Assembly: GCA_015680685.1 (NCBI GenBank)
Contig: MNCI01038167.1
Span: 1-32,305 of the forward strand
Reading direction: 5' to 3'
DNA from: Gnetum montanum
Lineage: Eukaryota > Streptophyta > Gnetopsida > Gnetales > Gnetaceae
Length of the DNA: 32,305 nucleotides
This document shows, in pieces, positions 1 through 8,313 of this stretch (positions within the stretch are counted from its first letter, which is position 1; each line of letters starts with the position of its first letter). A model generated the notes under the pieces. That model was not told the origin of the DNA and did not search any database. It worked only from the letters and a program-made list of their open reading frames with translations. The translations under genes and the position numbers were made by a program.

Positions 1-938
1 TTATCATTTATTTTTATGTCTTTAAGGGATTAATCATTTGGAGTTGCAGTTAGTCAACTTAGGTGGAAGAAGAAAATAAACTTGCCCTTAATCAGGTTGC
101 AAAAAATCATTGATTTAAACTATGCTTACCATTGCTTATTGTAATGAAACCTATGAACTAGGGTTTCTATGCCACATATCTTAATATTTGTATCATTAAT
201 TAATGTTATTCAAAAAGTGATCCATTTTAACAATTAAATTAATATTGGCTGGTTAGATAGCTACTACTAACTCAAAATTTGAACCAAGTTTGATTCACTT
301 ATTTAGACTTTAAAGAATTGTGGATCCAAATTTGACAGCAAATTTACAATTAAAATTTGATGAAATGTACTAGTTAAGAAGTATTGGTTGAAGTGAATAG
401 AAATCATATGCACTGATTCGTAAATATGGTTGGTTGCCTACCACATACACATATAAGCATCGTTGGACCTATCATAGATGGTTAGCATATATTTATGAAT
501 ACACATTTAAAATGCAGCCATCATTAATTTCATTGGGTTTTACCGGGCTCATTCATATGAACGAATTATTTGCCGTTTACACAATTTCTTTCCTCGTGAA
601 TATGATACATCATTGTGTTTGACACGTTCTTGTTATACGTTATTTATTTTTTTAATGTATGCTGTACGTCACAGAATATTAACTATTATGAATTGCTTTG
701 AAATGGGGACTGACAGTCACGGGGGAGCTGAGTGACAAGCTTCCAAACAAATGAATGCGACAGTAGGGCCCCTGTTCAGGGATGATCGAATCTTAGAACT
801 CCTGCCTCTGCTCTGTTCTCTGCTGATTGCTTCCTCTGCTCCATGGACTCAAGGATCAGTGCACGCACCAAATCAACATAAGCAGTCTGAAAACAAAATC
901 GGTGTGAAATAACACTATTGATTATGATTTCACAATGA
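1..938. other. AT-rich upstream region of the MYB gene, no gene seen
   Basis: No open reading frame here has recognisable protein character; the one short ORF near 434-622 is low-complexity and shows no family motif. The stretch is AT-rich with scattered plant-type short motifs that have no diagnostic value alone. It probably contains the distal promoter of the MYB gene. Confidence 0.6.
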
Positions 939-1010
939 CCACGGTTTATAGGTTTTGTATTTTATAATCAAAATTTATCAAGCCACGGTTTATAGGTTTT
1001 GTATTTTATA
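939..1010. repeat. 28-bp perfect direct repeat in the MYB promoter
   Basis: Positions 939-966 and 983-1010 are identical over 28 bp, starting CCACGGTTTATAGG and ending in TATTTTATA, with a 16-bp spacer (period 44 bp). The duplicated unit includes a TATA-like AT-rich end and lies about 160 bp upstream of the MYB start codon. It looks like a local promoter duplication. Confidence 0.9.
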
Positions 1011-1056
1011 TTTTTTAATCACAGCGTAGAACAGCAAGGATGGATGCAACCTTCCC

Positions 1057-1063
1057 TATAAAT
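1057..1063 (+). promoter_or_regulatory. Candidate TATA box of the MYB gene
   Basis: TATAAAT preceded by CCC is a good match to the plant TATA consensus. It lies 114 bp upstream of the MYB ATG, which would give a leader of roughly 80 bases if transcription starts about 30 bp downstream. The transcription start itself cannot be seen in the sequence. Confidence 0.55.
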
Positions 1064-1120
1064 CGACCGCAAACCAAAGCTTTTTTACAGCGTTCAGAAG
1101 CCCCAGTTGTTAGGTGGTAG

Positions 1121-1168
1121 ATGGGAATCGAATCGTTGCAAATTACATCAATTTGTGGAAGGGAATAA
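1121..1168 (+). CDS. Upstream ORF (15 codons) in the MYB leader
   Basis: An ATG at 1121 opens a 15-codon frame ending in TAA at 1166-1168, two bases before the MYB ATG at 1171. The encoded peptide begins MGIESLQ and matches no conserved uORF peptide that I recognise. If transcription starts near the TATA-like box at 1057-1063, this uORF would be in the mature leader and could reduce initiation at the MYB start or require reinitiation. Existence of the frame is certain; translation and regulatory effect are inference. Confidence 0.45.
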   Translation: MGIESLQITSICGRE

Positions 1169-1170
1169 GC

Positions 1171-2711
1171 ATGGTCTGCAAAAGCTGCTGCAGAAATAAA
1201 AGAAGTGTGAGAAAAGGCAGGTGGAGTCCGGAGGAGGACATGAAACTCAGGTCCCACATCACCAGATACGGCGTTGTTTGTTGGGGATTGGTAGCCTCCT
1301 TAGCAGGCAAGTAATTCTACCTCCCTTTTTAAAGTTGATTGCTTTGTCACCGTAAGGGCATTTTTTTTTGGCTTTGGTTTTTTGTTGATATGATCGATTT
1401 TAGTTATCAGTCACAACTTTTAAAATGCGCTGCCCTAGGTTTGGATAGATGTGGCAAAAGTTGCAGACTCAGATGGCTCAATTACCTCAGACCGGGCCTA
1501 AAAACCCACCACTTTTCCTCAACAGAAATCACCCTTATCCTGCATATGCACTCCATCATGGGCAATAGGTATGCCTCTCTTTCTCTCGCTCTCTGATATG
1601 CTTCTTCCTCAGGTGAGAATTAGGTTTCTATTATTCTTTACTAGATTCAGAGTCGTTGAAGCTTAGAATAGTAGGAATTCTGCACGAATGAACAAAACTA
1701 CAATTCTAAGTTCCTGAACAATGCTACTATTTTGAAAACTTAAAATGATGAACAAACAATTTGTTACATCATTGTTTGCTGTGGGCTGAAAATGTACCGT
1801 GTTTTTATTAAAGCTTCCATGTATGACAAATGTAGATGTATTGGCTTTTAACTATTCTTAGATATTCGAGCAAAAGCATTAACAGTGTGTTATCCATCAG
1901 TGTTATACAGAATTTAGAAGCATGCACAATCCATGATGGTACTTTGATCTGATCTTTGTCGACTTTAATGAACACTTAGATAACAGTAAGATGACTTTTC
2001 AGGGCGGTTGTTCCATTTCCTGTTTACATTTCTAGTAATCAGGAATCAGAAGAGGCACGTATCAGAGTCAAATTTGAGTCATGGTAGTATTCAATTTGGG
2101 TACTTCTACAGCGGTAACTTCTTATTATAGGTTAAATTTTAAAATGGCTTTCAGTTGCTTTCAGGAGGAGTGGTTTTAATTTTCTTTGAACTTCTCATGG
2201 AACTCAAATATGAAGATTTTTGTAAAAATTGTACGTTTTTCCTTAACATGACTGTTAACTCTTAAGCTAATCCAGTGACCTTGTACAGCACTGAAAAGTT
2301 TATTATGCATAATAAATGCATTCTCGATACAGGTGGTGTGAAATTGCCAAACTATTACCAGGAAGAACAGACAACCATGTCAAGAACTTCTGGAATTGTT
2401 ACTTAAAACCCAGACAGCAGGTGCAGGTGCTGAGTAGTGGCCATCGCCATACTCCACGGCAGCAAGACCATCTTTCTTCTCCACCGTGTCTTGCAGACAG
2501 CCATCGCAACGATGTTACAGCAGAAGGAACTGCAGCAGCAATAGCAATTGAAAGTGCACAAGACGAGTTGGTGGAAAGTTACCACCAGCAACGGCAAGAA
2601 GTAGATTTCTGGGATGATGGTACACAGTGGAATAGCCATTGGATGAATGACAACATGCCCATTCCGTCAAGTCTGTGGGACTGCACCGACATTAGTATTC
2701 CATTACCATGA
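1171..2711 (+). CDS. R2R3-MYB transcription factor, three exons, LAF1/MYB18-like
   Basis: Exons at 1171-1306, 1439-1568 and 2333-2711 join into 214 codons plus TGA. R2 (about residues 14-64) has Trp18, Trp38 and Trp58 at the canonical spacing, with [10 protein letters not shown] and [10 protein letters not shown]3 (about 65-115) has Phe71 in place of the first Trp, as is normal in plants, then Trp90 and Trp109, with LPGRTDN. Exon 2 is 130 nt, the classic length in plant R2R3-MYB genes, and both introns are at the usual family sites (after the first base of Gly46; within Arg89). The start at 1171 has A at -3 and G at +4 and gives an N-terminus (M-x-CKS) like LAF1/MYB18/MYB19 relatives. The bHLH-interaction signature in R3 is absent. 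The C-terminus (116-214) is Gln-rich, then acidic and Trp-rich, a plausible activation region. Expected role: nuclear DNA-binding transcription factor. No stops or frameshifts are seen; subgroup placement is tentative. Confidence 0.9.
1307..1438 (+). other. MYB intron 1, non-canonical GC-AG
   Basis: The intron begins GCAAGTAA after exon sequence GCAG and ends CCCTAG. Only this GC donor restores the family-conserved reading [11 protein letters not shown] across the junction. The nearby GT at 1311 would shift the frame and reach TAG three codons on. AG|GCAAGT is the strong consensus seen in plant GC-AG introns. Length is 132 bp. Confidence 0.85.
1569..2332 (+). other. MYB intron 2, GT-AG, 764 bp
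   Basis: The donor AG|GTATGC at 1569 and acceptor GATACAG|G at 2332 join GGCAATAG to GTGGTGTG. This gives GNR-W-CEIAK, the standard second junction of R2R3-MYB genes. The intron is AT-rich and I see no gene or element inside it. Confidence 0.9.
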
Positions 2712-3008
2712 CATCACAGCACAGTAATCCCATGTCATAACCAGTATCATCTTGTAGATAGAGAGCTAAAATAATCCAATATTCTAATTACGTCTGCGTT
2801 GCTATCTCGCATATTCTGTGCATAGTACGTGCGTAAACCTTCCATATTGGAGGAGATTCCTAGAGCAACTCAACAACTGCATTTGAATAAAACCTGTCCT
2901 TCTATCATTTCGATGCAGTCAGTCTCAGATCCATCTTCAACCAAGCTAAATGCGAAGCAGCTCACCCTCCTTTGCTTGTGTATAAATATATAGTTATATA
3001 GTTATATT
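2712..3008 (+). terminator. MYB 3' flank with candidate poly(A) signals
   Basis: An AATAAA at 2886-2891 lies 175 bp after the stop codon. A second AATAAA at 3010-3015 falls in the LINE target-site duplication just beyond this stretch. Either could direct 3' end formation; the cleavage site cannot be placed from sequence alone. Confidence 0.5.
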
Positions 3009-3024
3009 AAATAAAGGCTTTTGT
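3009..3024. repeat. LINE target-site duplication, left copy
   Basis: The sequence AAATAAAGGCTTTTGT is repeated at 8298-8313 immediately after the terminal A-run of the LINE. The unambiguous part is 13 bp (TAAAGGCTTTTGT); the leading As overlap the poly(A). The inferred bottom-strand nick (ATTT|AATA) resembles the L1 endonuclease preference for TTTT|AA. Confidence 0.88.
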
Positions 3025-3055
3025 GAAGCCTCATGTTATTTTTATGAATGATGCC

Positions 3056-3118
3056 TGCAACTGGAGGAAAGACGTCTGCAACTGGAGGGAAGACGTCTGC
3101 AACTGGAGGGCAGACGAC
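3056..3118 (+). repeat. Three 21-bp tandem repeats in the ORF1 N-terminus
   Basis: Units at 3056-3076, 3077-3097 and 3098-3118 share TGCAACTGGAGG and encode a seven-residue repeat (ATGGKTS-like). The copies differ at only a few positions, so the array arose recently relative to the element or is kept homogeneous. Confidence 0.9.
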
Positions 3119-3170
3119 TGGCGCTTCTGCCACTGGGGCGGCGTTTGCTGAACAGGATGGAGCCGCGACA

Positions 3171-3224
3171 GCCGGAGCAACGCCAGATAACGCGACAGCC
3201 GGAGCAACGCCCGATGACGCGACG
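3171..3224 (+). repeat. Two 27-bp tandem repeats in ORF1
   Basis: Units 3171-3197 and 3198-3224 begin GCCGGAGCAACGCC and encode a nine-residue repeat (AGATPDNAT / AGATPDDAT). They differ by three substitutions. Together with the preceding 21-bp array they make a low-complexity, probably disordered N-terminal tail. Confidence 0.9.
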
Positions 3225-4538
3225 GCCGCCGCAGGGGCTTCAGGACAGGGGGCACTCGGACCTGTGGGGGAACTGAGGACGGGAAGCACTTTGGGAGAAT
3301 GCTCCAAAGTCGGAGCAACAATCAGAATCCAGGTTGGGGGACCCGACGCAGCCGCAGTTGAGAAACTGGAACGCAGCCTCATAGGTAAGTTTGTGTCCGA
3401 GGGGGCTCGCCCGCGCATTGATCTGATCCGGCGCTGGGCCAGGAACGCGTGGGGTTAGAGTCAGTGACGGTCTCATGCCTGGAGGATGATCGCCTCCTGT
3501 TCGGCTTCGCATCCTTGGAGGAGAGAGAACAAGTCCTGGTGGGCGGTCCTTGGTTCTACGGGGCGCGTGGGCTGGCCTTGGCTCCCTGGAGCCCACCGGG
3601 ATCCCGCACTGTTCACTCGCGCACCGGTTTGGGTGCGGCTTTATGGCATCCCACTCGAGTACTGGTCGCTGGAGTTTCTGCGGGCGCTAGCGGCTCTACT
3701 CAGCGATTTCATAAGGTTTGACCACTCGACAGCCGTCCTTGATCACCTGAGGTTCGCAAGGTTTTGCGTCTGGCGACCCCTCCTCACGCAGGAGCCTGTC
3801 AAGGAGCTGGTCCTCGTCACGGCCCGTGGGGAGGAACGGGTCAAAGTTCTGTTTGAAAACCAGACGGGGACGCTCTCCCCGCATCAGCAGGGGCGTGCCC
3901 AGGGCCACCCAGCAGGGCACATGGCGACGCCGGGCGACGGCTGGTACGTGGTGGGGAGGAAAGGCCGTGTGGCCAACAAGAAACAGCCGGCACCACGGGG
4001 GGGCCCGCTGGTAGGGGAGGGGCGCTGCCACGAAGGGAGAAGCCTCCCAGGCAGTGCCCAATGGGGGACCACCCACGGGAGACCCGCCAGAAATAAACGG
4101 GCAGTGCTCCCGACTGGAGGAGCCAGCAGTGCCGAATTCTCAGCCGGAGGAAACCATGGCCACTGCAGGGATTAAATCATATGCATCGGCGTTGGTAGGG
4201 ACTGGTGCTTCGCACTCCGCCTTGGTTTCCCAACAAGTCACGGGAAAACAGAAAATGTCCGCTCTCGCTGGGGCAGAGCCGCGGCTCGGCACGGCCCAAG
4301 GGCTTTTCTCCCTGCCCCCAGCTTCGGATTGGATTAATCTTAGGCGGGGTTCAGCGCGGCCTAGTTCCCCGCCCAAAGAGACGCAGTGCCAGCGCTCACC
4401 AGGAATGAAGATTGCACACCACGCGGCCAAAAGCGGAAGACCAAACAGCCTCACCCAACGGCAGAAGGCCACGCAGCTGTTTGTAGATCTGGGAGTGCAG
4501 CCCACGCTCCAGGAGATGTACCATGGCCCCCTGTCTCT

Positions 4539-7500
4539 ATGAAGGTCTTGTCCTGGAATTGCAGGGGCCAGGGTACCCCCTACAAGAGACGTACCCTGCA
4601 TTGTATGGTGAGTGACGAAAATTGTGACATTGTGTGCCTGCAAGAAACGAAATTGCAGCAGACGGAGACTCAGACTCTCCAGTGGCCGGGATGGCATAGC
4701 CACCTGGCACCCAGCCGGGGGCGCGCGGGGGGCCTCGCGATCTTGACCAAGGCTGGATCATACGTCCTGGATATGTCCGATTGGAGCATCACGGTGCATT
4801 TGCCTGGCCAGGATATCTGGATTACTAATGTTTACGGCGCCCAGGGATGGCAGGCACGGCTCCATGAACTCTCTCGGGTGGCGGGGATCGTTCCCCAGGG
4901 AGCCAGCTGGTTAATGATCGGTGATTTCAATCAGCGACTCTTCTCCTGGGAGAAGACTGGCGCTAATTCGGCAGAGCCCCAGGGGCAACCGAAATGCTCG
5001 CCCTGCTTCAGCAGTACAATCTAACAGACATGGACATCGCCGGATGCGCGTACACCTGGAGCAACCGCAAGCAAGGTGCCGCGAGAGTCCAGTCCCGAAT
5101 TGACCACGTCTGGGCCAGCGCAAAGATGTTGAATGACTGGGATCTGCAGGTGTACGGAGGTGCCCGCATGGCCTCCGATCATCGGCCCATTTTCTGCCGA
5201 ATGGAGCGGGGAGAGGTTCAGAAACAGCGGGTATTCCGCTTTGAACGCACTTGGATCTGCGCGGCATGGCTTAGGAATTTGGTGCAGGACATCTGGCAGC
5301 CGTACAACGCCTTGGGGGACCCGCGCGAATTCCTAAAAAATGGGCTCAAAACACTAAAACAGAAAATTAAAAGCATTGGCCCAACAATGAAATATCGCTT
5401 CAAAACGCGTCGTTTCCAGTTGCAGGCGGATCTGCAGAAAATCCAAGCGCTGCAGGAGCAACAAGGAAGGGAATACGACTACACAGGGGAGGAGCTTGCC
5501 CTGCAGGCCGAGCTGCAGCTCATGCACCTTGAAGAGGAGGAATACTGGCGCCAGCGGGCGCGTACGCAGTGGCTGCAGGCGGGTGATCGCCACACTAAAT
5601 TTTTCTTCCAAGCTGCCAAGGCCCACCGCGGGTCCAGGAACGACCCTCTCCAACGCCTCCTGCAGGGCGAACCGCAGCCACGTGCTGAGCGCCTCCTGCA
5701 GTACTGGAGGCACGTCTGGGGGTGGAGACATACCGACCCTGTTTCGGTACCCGTGGCAACTGTCTTAACCCCGGCAGAAAATTTCAGACTCCTGAAACCA
5801 TTCACTCGGCAGGAACTGCGGGAGGCACTGCAGAAAATGCCTGCGAACAAGGCGCCTGGGCCCGATGGATGGCCCATTGAATTTTTTACAAATTTTGAGG
5901 ACGTGCTCGGGCAGAACCTGCTGGACGCTTTTAACCACATGTTGGCCTGGAGAGAGGTGCGAAATGAAATCAATTGCTCACGCGTGGTTTTGCTACCGAA
6001 GACGGAGAATCCTACGTCCCCTGGTCACTTCCGACCCATTGGGGTTTGCAACTCCTTGATGCGATTATTCTCCCGCCTGCTCGTGGCCAGAATGCAACCA
6101 CTCATGGCGCGGCTCGTGGGGAAACAGCAGGCCGCGTTCACCAAGGGACGCCACCTGCAGGACCAGGTTCTGCTGCTCCAGGAGATTCAGCACTCGCTTC
6201 AGATGGCCAAACTTCCGGGCATGTACATTAAGCTGGACATTACTAAGGCCTACGATTCCGTTAGTTGGGACGCGTTGAGGTATGTATTGCTCGCAAAAGG
6301 ATTTGAACCGGCCTTCGTTGACCTCTGCCTGCAGATTCAGCAAGGTGGGCGGTACTCGCTGGACATTGATGGGCAACTGTGGGGCTTTCACGGGACCGGC
6401 CGTGGGTTGCGCCAAGGCGACCCGCTCTCACCGCTCCTCTTCCTGATGGTGATGGATCTTCTGCAGACGTATTGTATGGAGGAAGGGGTGCAGGGGTTAA
6501 ATGTGCACGGCATCCATTGTCTCTCCGCCCACTTCGCGGATGACACCATGCTCTACACCAGGGCCGCGGTTCCGTAGGCCCGGGCGATCCTGAGGGCGCT
6601 GGACCGGATGCACCGCGAAGTGGGCCTGGTCCCCAACCCCGAAAAATCGGCTTTATTTTTCACCCACACCCTCCCCGCGGTGCGCAGCAAAATTGTCCAA
6701 ATCATGGGGATTCTCCCAGGGGAGGCGGAAGCGAAGTATCTGGGCATCCCCATGCATAACTGGCACAGGCTGCGAACCTGGCAGGCACTCATCGCAAGGA
6801 TCCAGAAACGAGCTGCCCACTGGACCAATACATTCCTGTCTCGCAAGGGGAAGATGGTGCTGGCGTCCTCGGTGCTGGGGGCCATGGCGAGGTTCGCTGC
6901 CTCGATGGCCTCCCCGCCCCCCGGTGTCACCGACAAGATTGACCAGATTATCCGCAATTTTGTTTGGTCTGGCGGAAAGGGGGGGAAAAAGATGCATCTG
7001 CTGGCCTGGGGTAAGATCGCGCGGCCCCGGTACGCGGGGGGGATAGGCCTTCTCCCTTTCTCCCTTGAGGTGGCTCTGGGTCGTCACCGGCTTCTCCAGC
7101 GCCTGGCCACTGACAGCGAGGACCCTTCCCCCTGGGTGCAGATCCTGCGGGCAAAATACAGGCCCTGGACGGCGGCCAACTCCGACTCCCGAGTTTGGCG
7201 GCAGCTATGCGCCCAGGCAAGGGCGATGGACAGCGGTGAGGATATTTACCTGCATCCTCGGCAGCTCCTGCAGAAGATGTTCCCGGCCGACCCGCGCTGG
7301 AAGCGGCTGTGGAAGGGTATCCTCCCGGAAAAAATCAAAGCCTTTGGGTGGCTTATCCTCCACCAGGCCCTCCCTGTTCGCGCTGAGCTGCGGAATCGGG
7401 GCATGGAAATCGATACACAGTGCCCCATGTGCAACCAGCATTCCGAAACGCAGCAGCACTTTGTCAATGAGTGTCAGGTTACCATGCAATTCTGGCGCTG

Positions 7501-7918
7501 GGCGGGGCTCCGCTCCCCGGAGTTCTCAGGCAACTCGGCTACGCTGGCGGCGCTCTGGGTCCTGTGGAGGGCCAGGAACGATCCCCTTTTTAATGGGGCG
7601 GCACTCCCCCCCGTTCGAGTCCTTGCAGGGAAACTGTGGAGGCTCTGGAACGAAATTGCCTACGCAATGGCTCCTCCAGTCACCCCAGCACCTCCCGTGC
7701 AGCAGACGCGTACGCGGCGGGGGGGTGGGGAGAGCACCTTACAATGCGGGACTACCCCCTCGACGTCGCCCCGGAGCGTATGCGCCCTGATCAGTGCAAC
7801 GAGGCAGAGAGGCAGGAACGCAATATTGATATTTCAGACTTTCGCGGGGAACAGAACCCGAACTTTCCAATGCGAGCCTGGGTTGAGAGCGCCCCCGACA
7901 ATCGCAGAACTGGCATAG
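4539..7918 (+). pseudogene. LINE ORF2 (endonuclease-reverse transcriptase), one frameshift and one stop
   Basis: ORF2 starts at ATG 4539, overlapping the ORF1 stop as ATGA. The AP-endonuclease domain keeps its key residues: Asn7 in SWNCRG, Glu36 in LQETK, Tyr99 in TNVYG, Asp129/Asn131 in GDFN, and SDHRPI. A frameshift near 4975-4990 moves the frame, which then runs from 4994 to a TAG at 6575-6577. The RT domain has KAPGPDGWP, FRPIG, the motif A aspartates in KLDITKAYD (about 6230) and the catalytic FADD (6533-6544). The TAG lies about 30 bases after FADD and could derive from CAG by one C-to-T change. The same frame continues past it through KYLGIP to a zf-RVT finger (CPMC then HFVNEC, about 7421-7475). 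It ends at 7918, although a G-run near 7720 might hide another shift. There is no RNase H. The protein would nick DNA and prime reverse transcription, but this copy is inactive. Confidence 0.92.
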
Positions 7919-8290
7919 CCCAGATCATTGACGAATACAGACGTCGAATACAGACGTCGCAGGGCGGAAGGGAAGGGACAGCCCAGGGTGGACAACAAAT
8001 AAGGACCGGCCGCGTCTCTCGGCTGACGCCGTCGTTGCAGGGTGTCTGGGCGCCTTGGGTGGAGTCTTTCTGACGGGAAATTTGGTTTGCAGGTCGTCTG
8101 GGCGCCTTGGGTGGTGTCTTTCCTAACGGGAAATTTTTGGTCTCTTTGCTTGGGGATGGGTGGTCCTTTTGGCTGCCGCGTGTTCTTGGTGGGGATTTCC
8201 CTGTCCGGTGGGGCCAGCATCCCTGGTCCACGCTGTACCCGTGTATAGCTTCTTTTACCTTTTTGATAATTAATTTAGCCTGACCTTTAT
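7919..8290 (+). other. LINE 3' UTR with internal repeats
   Basis: This stretch lies between the ORF2 stop and the poly(A). It contains a 13-bp tandem duplication (GAATACAGACGTC at 7933-7945 and 7946-7958). It also holds a roughly 50-bp near-identical direct repeat (8035-8083 and 8087-8136) centred on GTCTGGGCGCCTTGGGTGG. GC content drops sharply after about 8230. Confidence 0.8.
8035..8136 (+). repeat. Tandem ~50-bp duplication in the LINE 3' UTR
   Basis: Two copies (8035-8083, 8087-8136) share TTGCAGG, TCTGGGCGCCTTGGGTGG and CGGGAAATTT. They differ by a few substitutions and a one-base length change. Confidence 0.9.
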
Positions 8291-8297
8291 AAAAAAA

Positions 8298-8313
8298 AAA
8301 TAAAGGCTTTTGT
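8298..8313. repeat. LINE target-site duplication, right copy
   Basis: It is identical to 3009-3024, including the internal AATAAAGG, and follows the poly(A) run directly. Sequence from 8314 (CCCTTGTGCG) is therefore the original continuation of the MYB 3' flank before the LINE inserted. Confidence 0.88.

Larger units (their letters stand above)
3048..4542 (+). pseudogene. LINE ORF1 (DUF4283-like RNA-binding protein), frameshifted
   Basis: Translation starts at ATG 3048 with an Ala/Gly/Thr-rich repetitive N-terminus. The DUF4283-like core is split over two frame changes: one near 3450 (after IRRWARNAWG) and one near 3595 (between LALAPWSP and FTRAPVWVRL). Core motifs include SLIGKF, DDRLLFGF, GPWFYG and GIPLEYWS. 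A third shift, probably at or near the G-run around 4000-4010, brings the C-terminal part into the frame that ends at TGA 4540-4542. Plant L1 ORF1 usually has a CCHC zinc knuckle after the core. At the expected place (about 3870-3920) I see only a His-containing remnant without the cysteines. The protein would normally coat LINE RNA. It cannot be made full-length from this copy. Confidence 0.8.
3025..8297 (+). mobile_element. L1-type non-LTR retrotransposon (LINE), GC-rich, about 5.3 kb
   Basis: The element lies between two copies of a 13-16 bp target-site duplication and ends in a run of about 10 As (8291-8300). It encodes an ORF1 with a DUF4283-like region and an ORF2 with AP endonuclease, reverse transcriptase and a C-terminal zf-RVT zinc finger, the standard plant L1 layout with no RNase H. 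It is strongly GC- and CpG-rich whereas its surroundings are AT-rich, and the boundary is abrupt. ORF1 begins only 23 bp inside the 5' edge, so there is almost no 5' UTR and the element may be 5'-truncated. At least three frameshifts in ORF1, one in ORF2 and one in-frame TAG make it non-autonomous now. The readable target-site duplication and undecayed CpGs suggest a fairly recent insertion. Confidence 0.93.

Noticed and set aside
1114-1170. N-terminal extension of the MYB frame upstream of 1171
   Set aside because: The extension has no ATG (it would start at GTG 1114), and the family N-terminus fits the ATG at 1171, which also has better start context.
1015-1257. Minus-strand 80-codon ORF opposite MYB exon 1
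   Set aside because: No recognisable motif and it overlaps the conserved MYB coding exon and promoter.
3025-3050. Similarity of the AT-rich first bases of the LINE to sequence after the right target-site copy (ATGTTAT, ATGAAT)
   Set aside because: The match is gapped and made of AT-rich words; chance is the simplest explanation.
3240-7490. Long minus-strand and alternative-frame ORFs over the LINE (for example 4140-4703, 5479-5973, 7065-7790)
   Set aside because: They overlap the conserved LINE frames, have no family motifs and are explained by high GC content, which makes stops rare in all frames.
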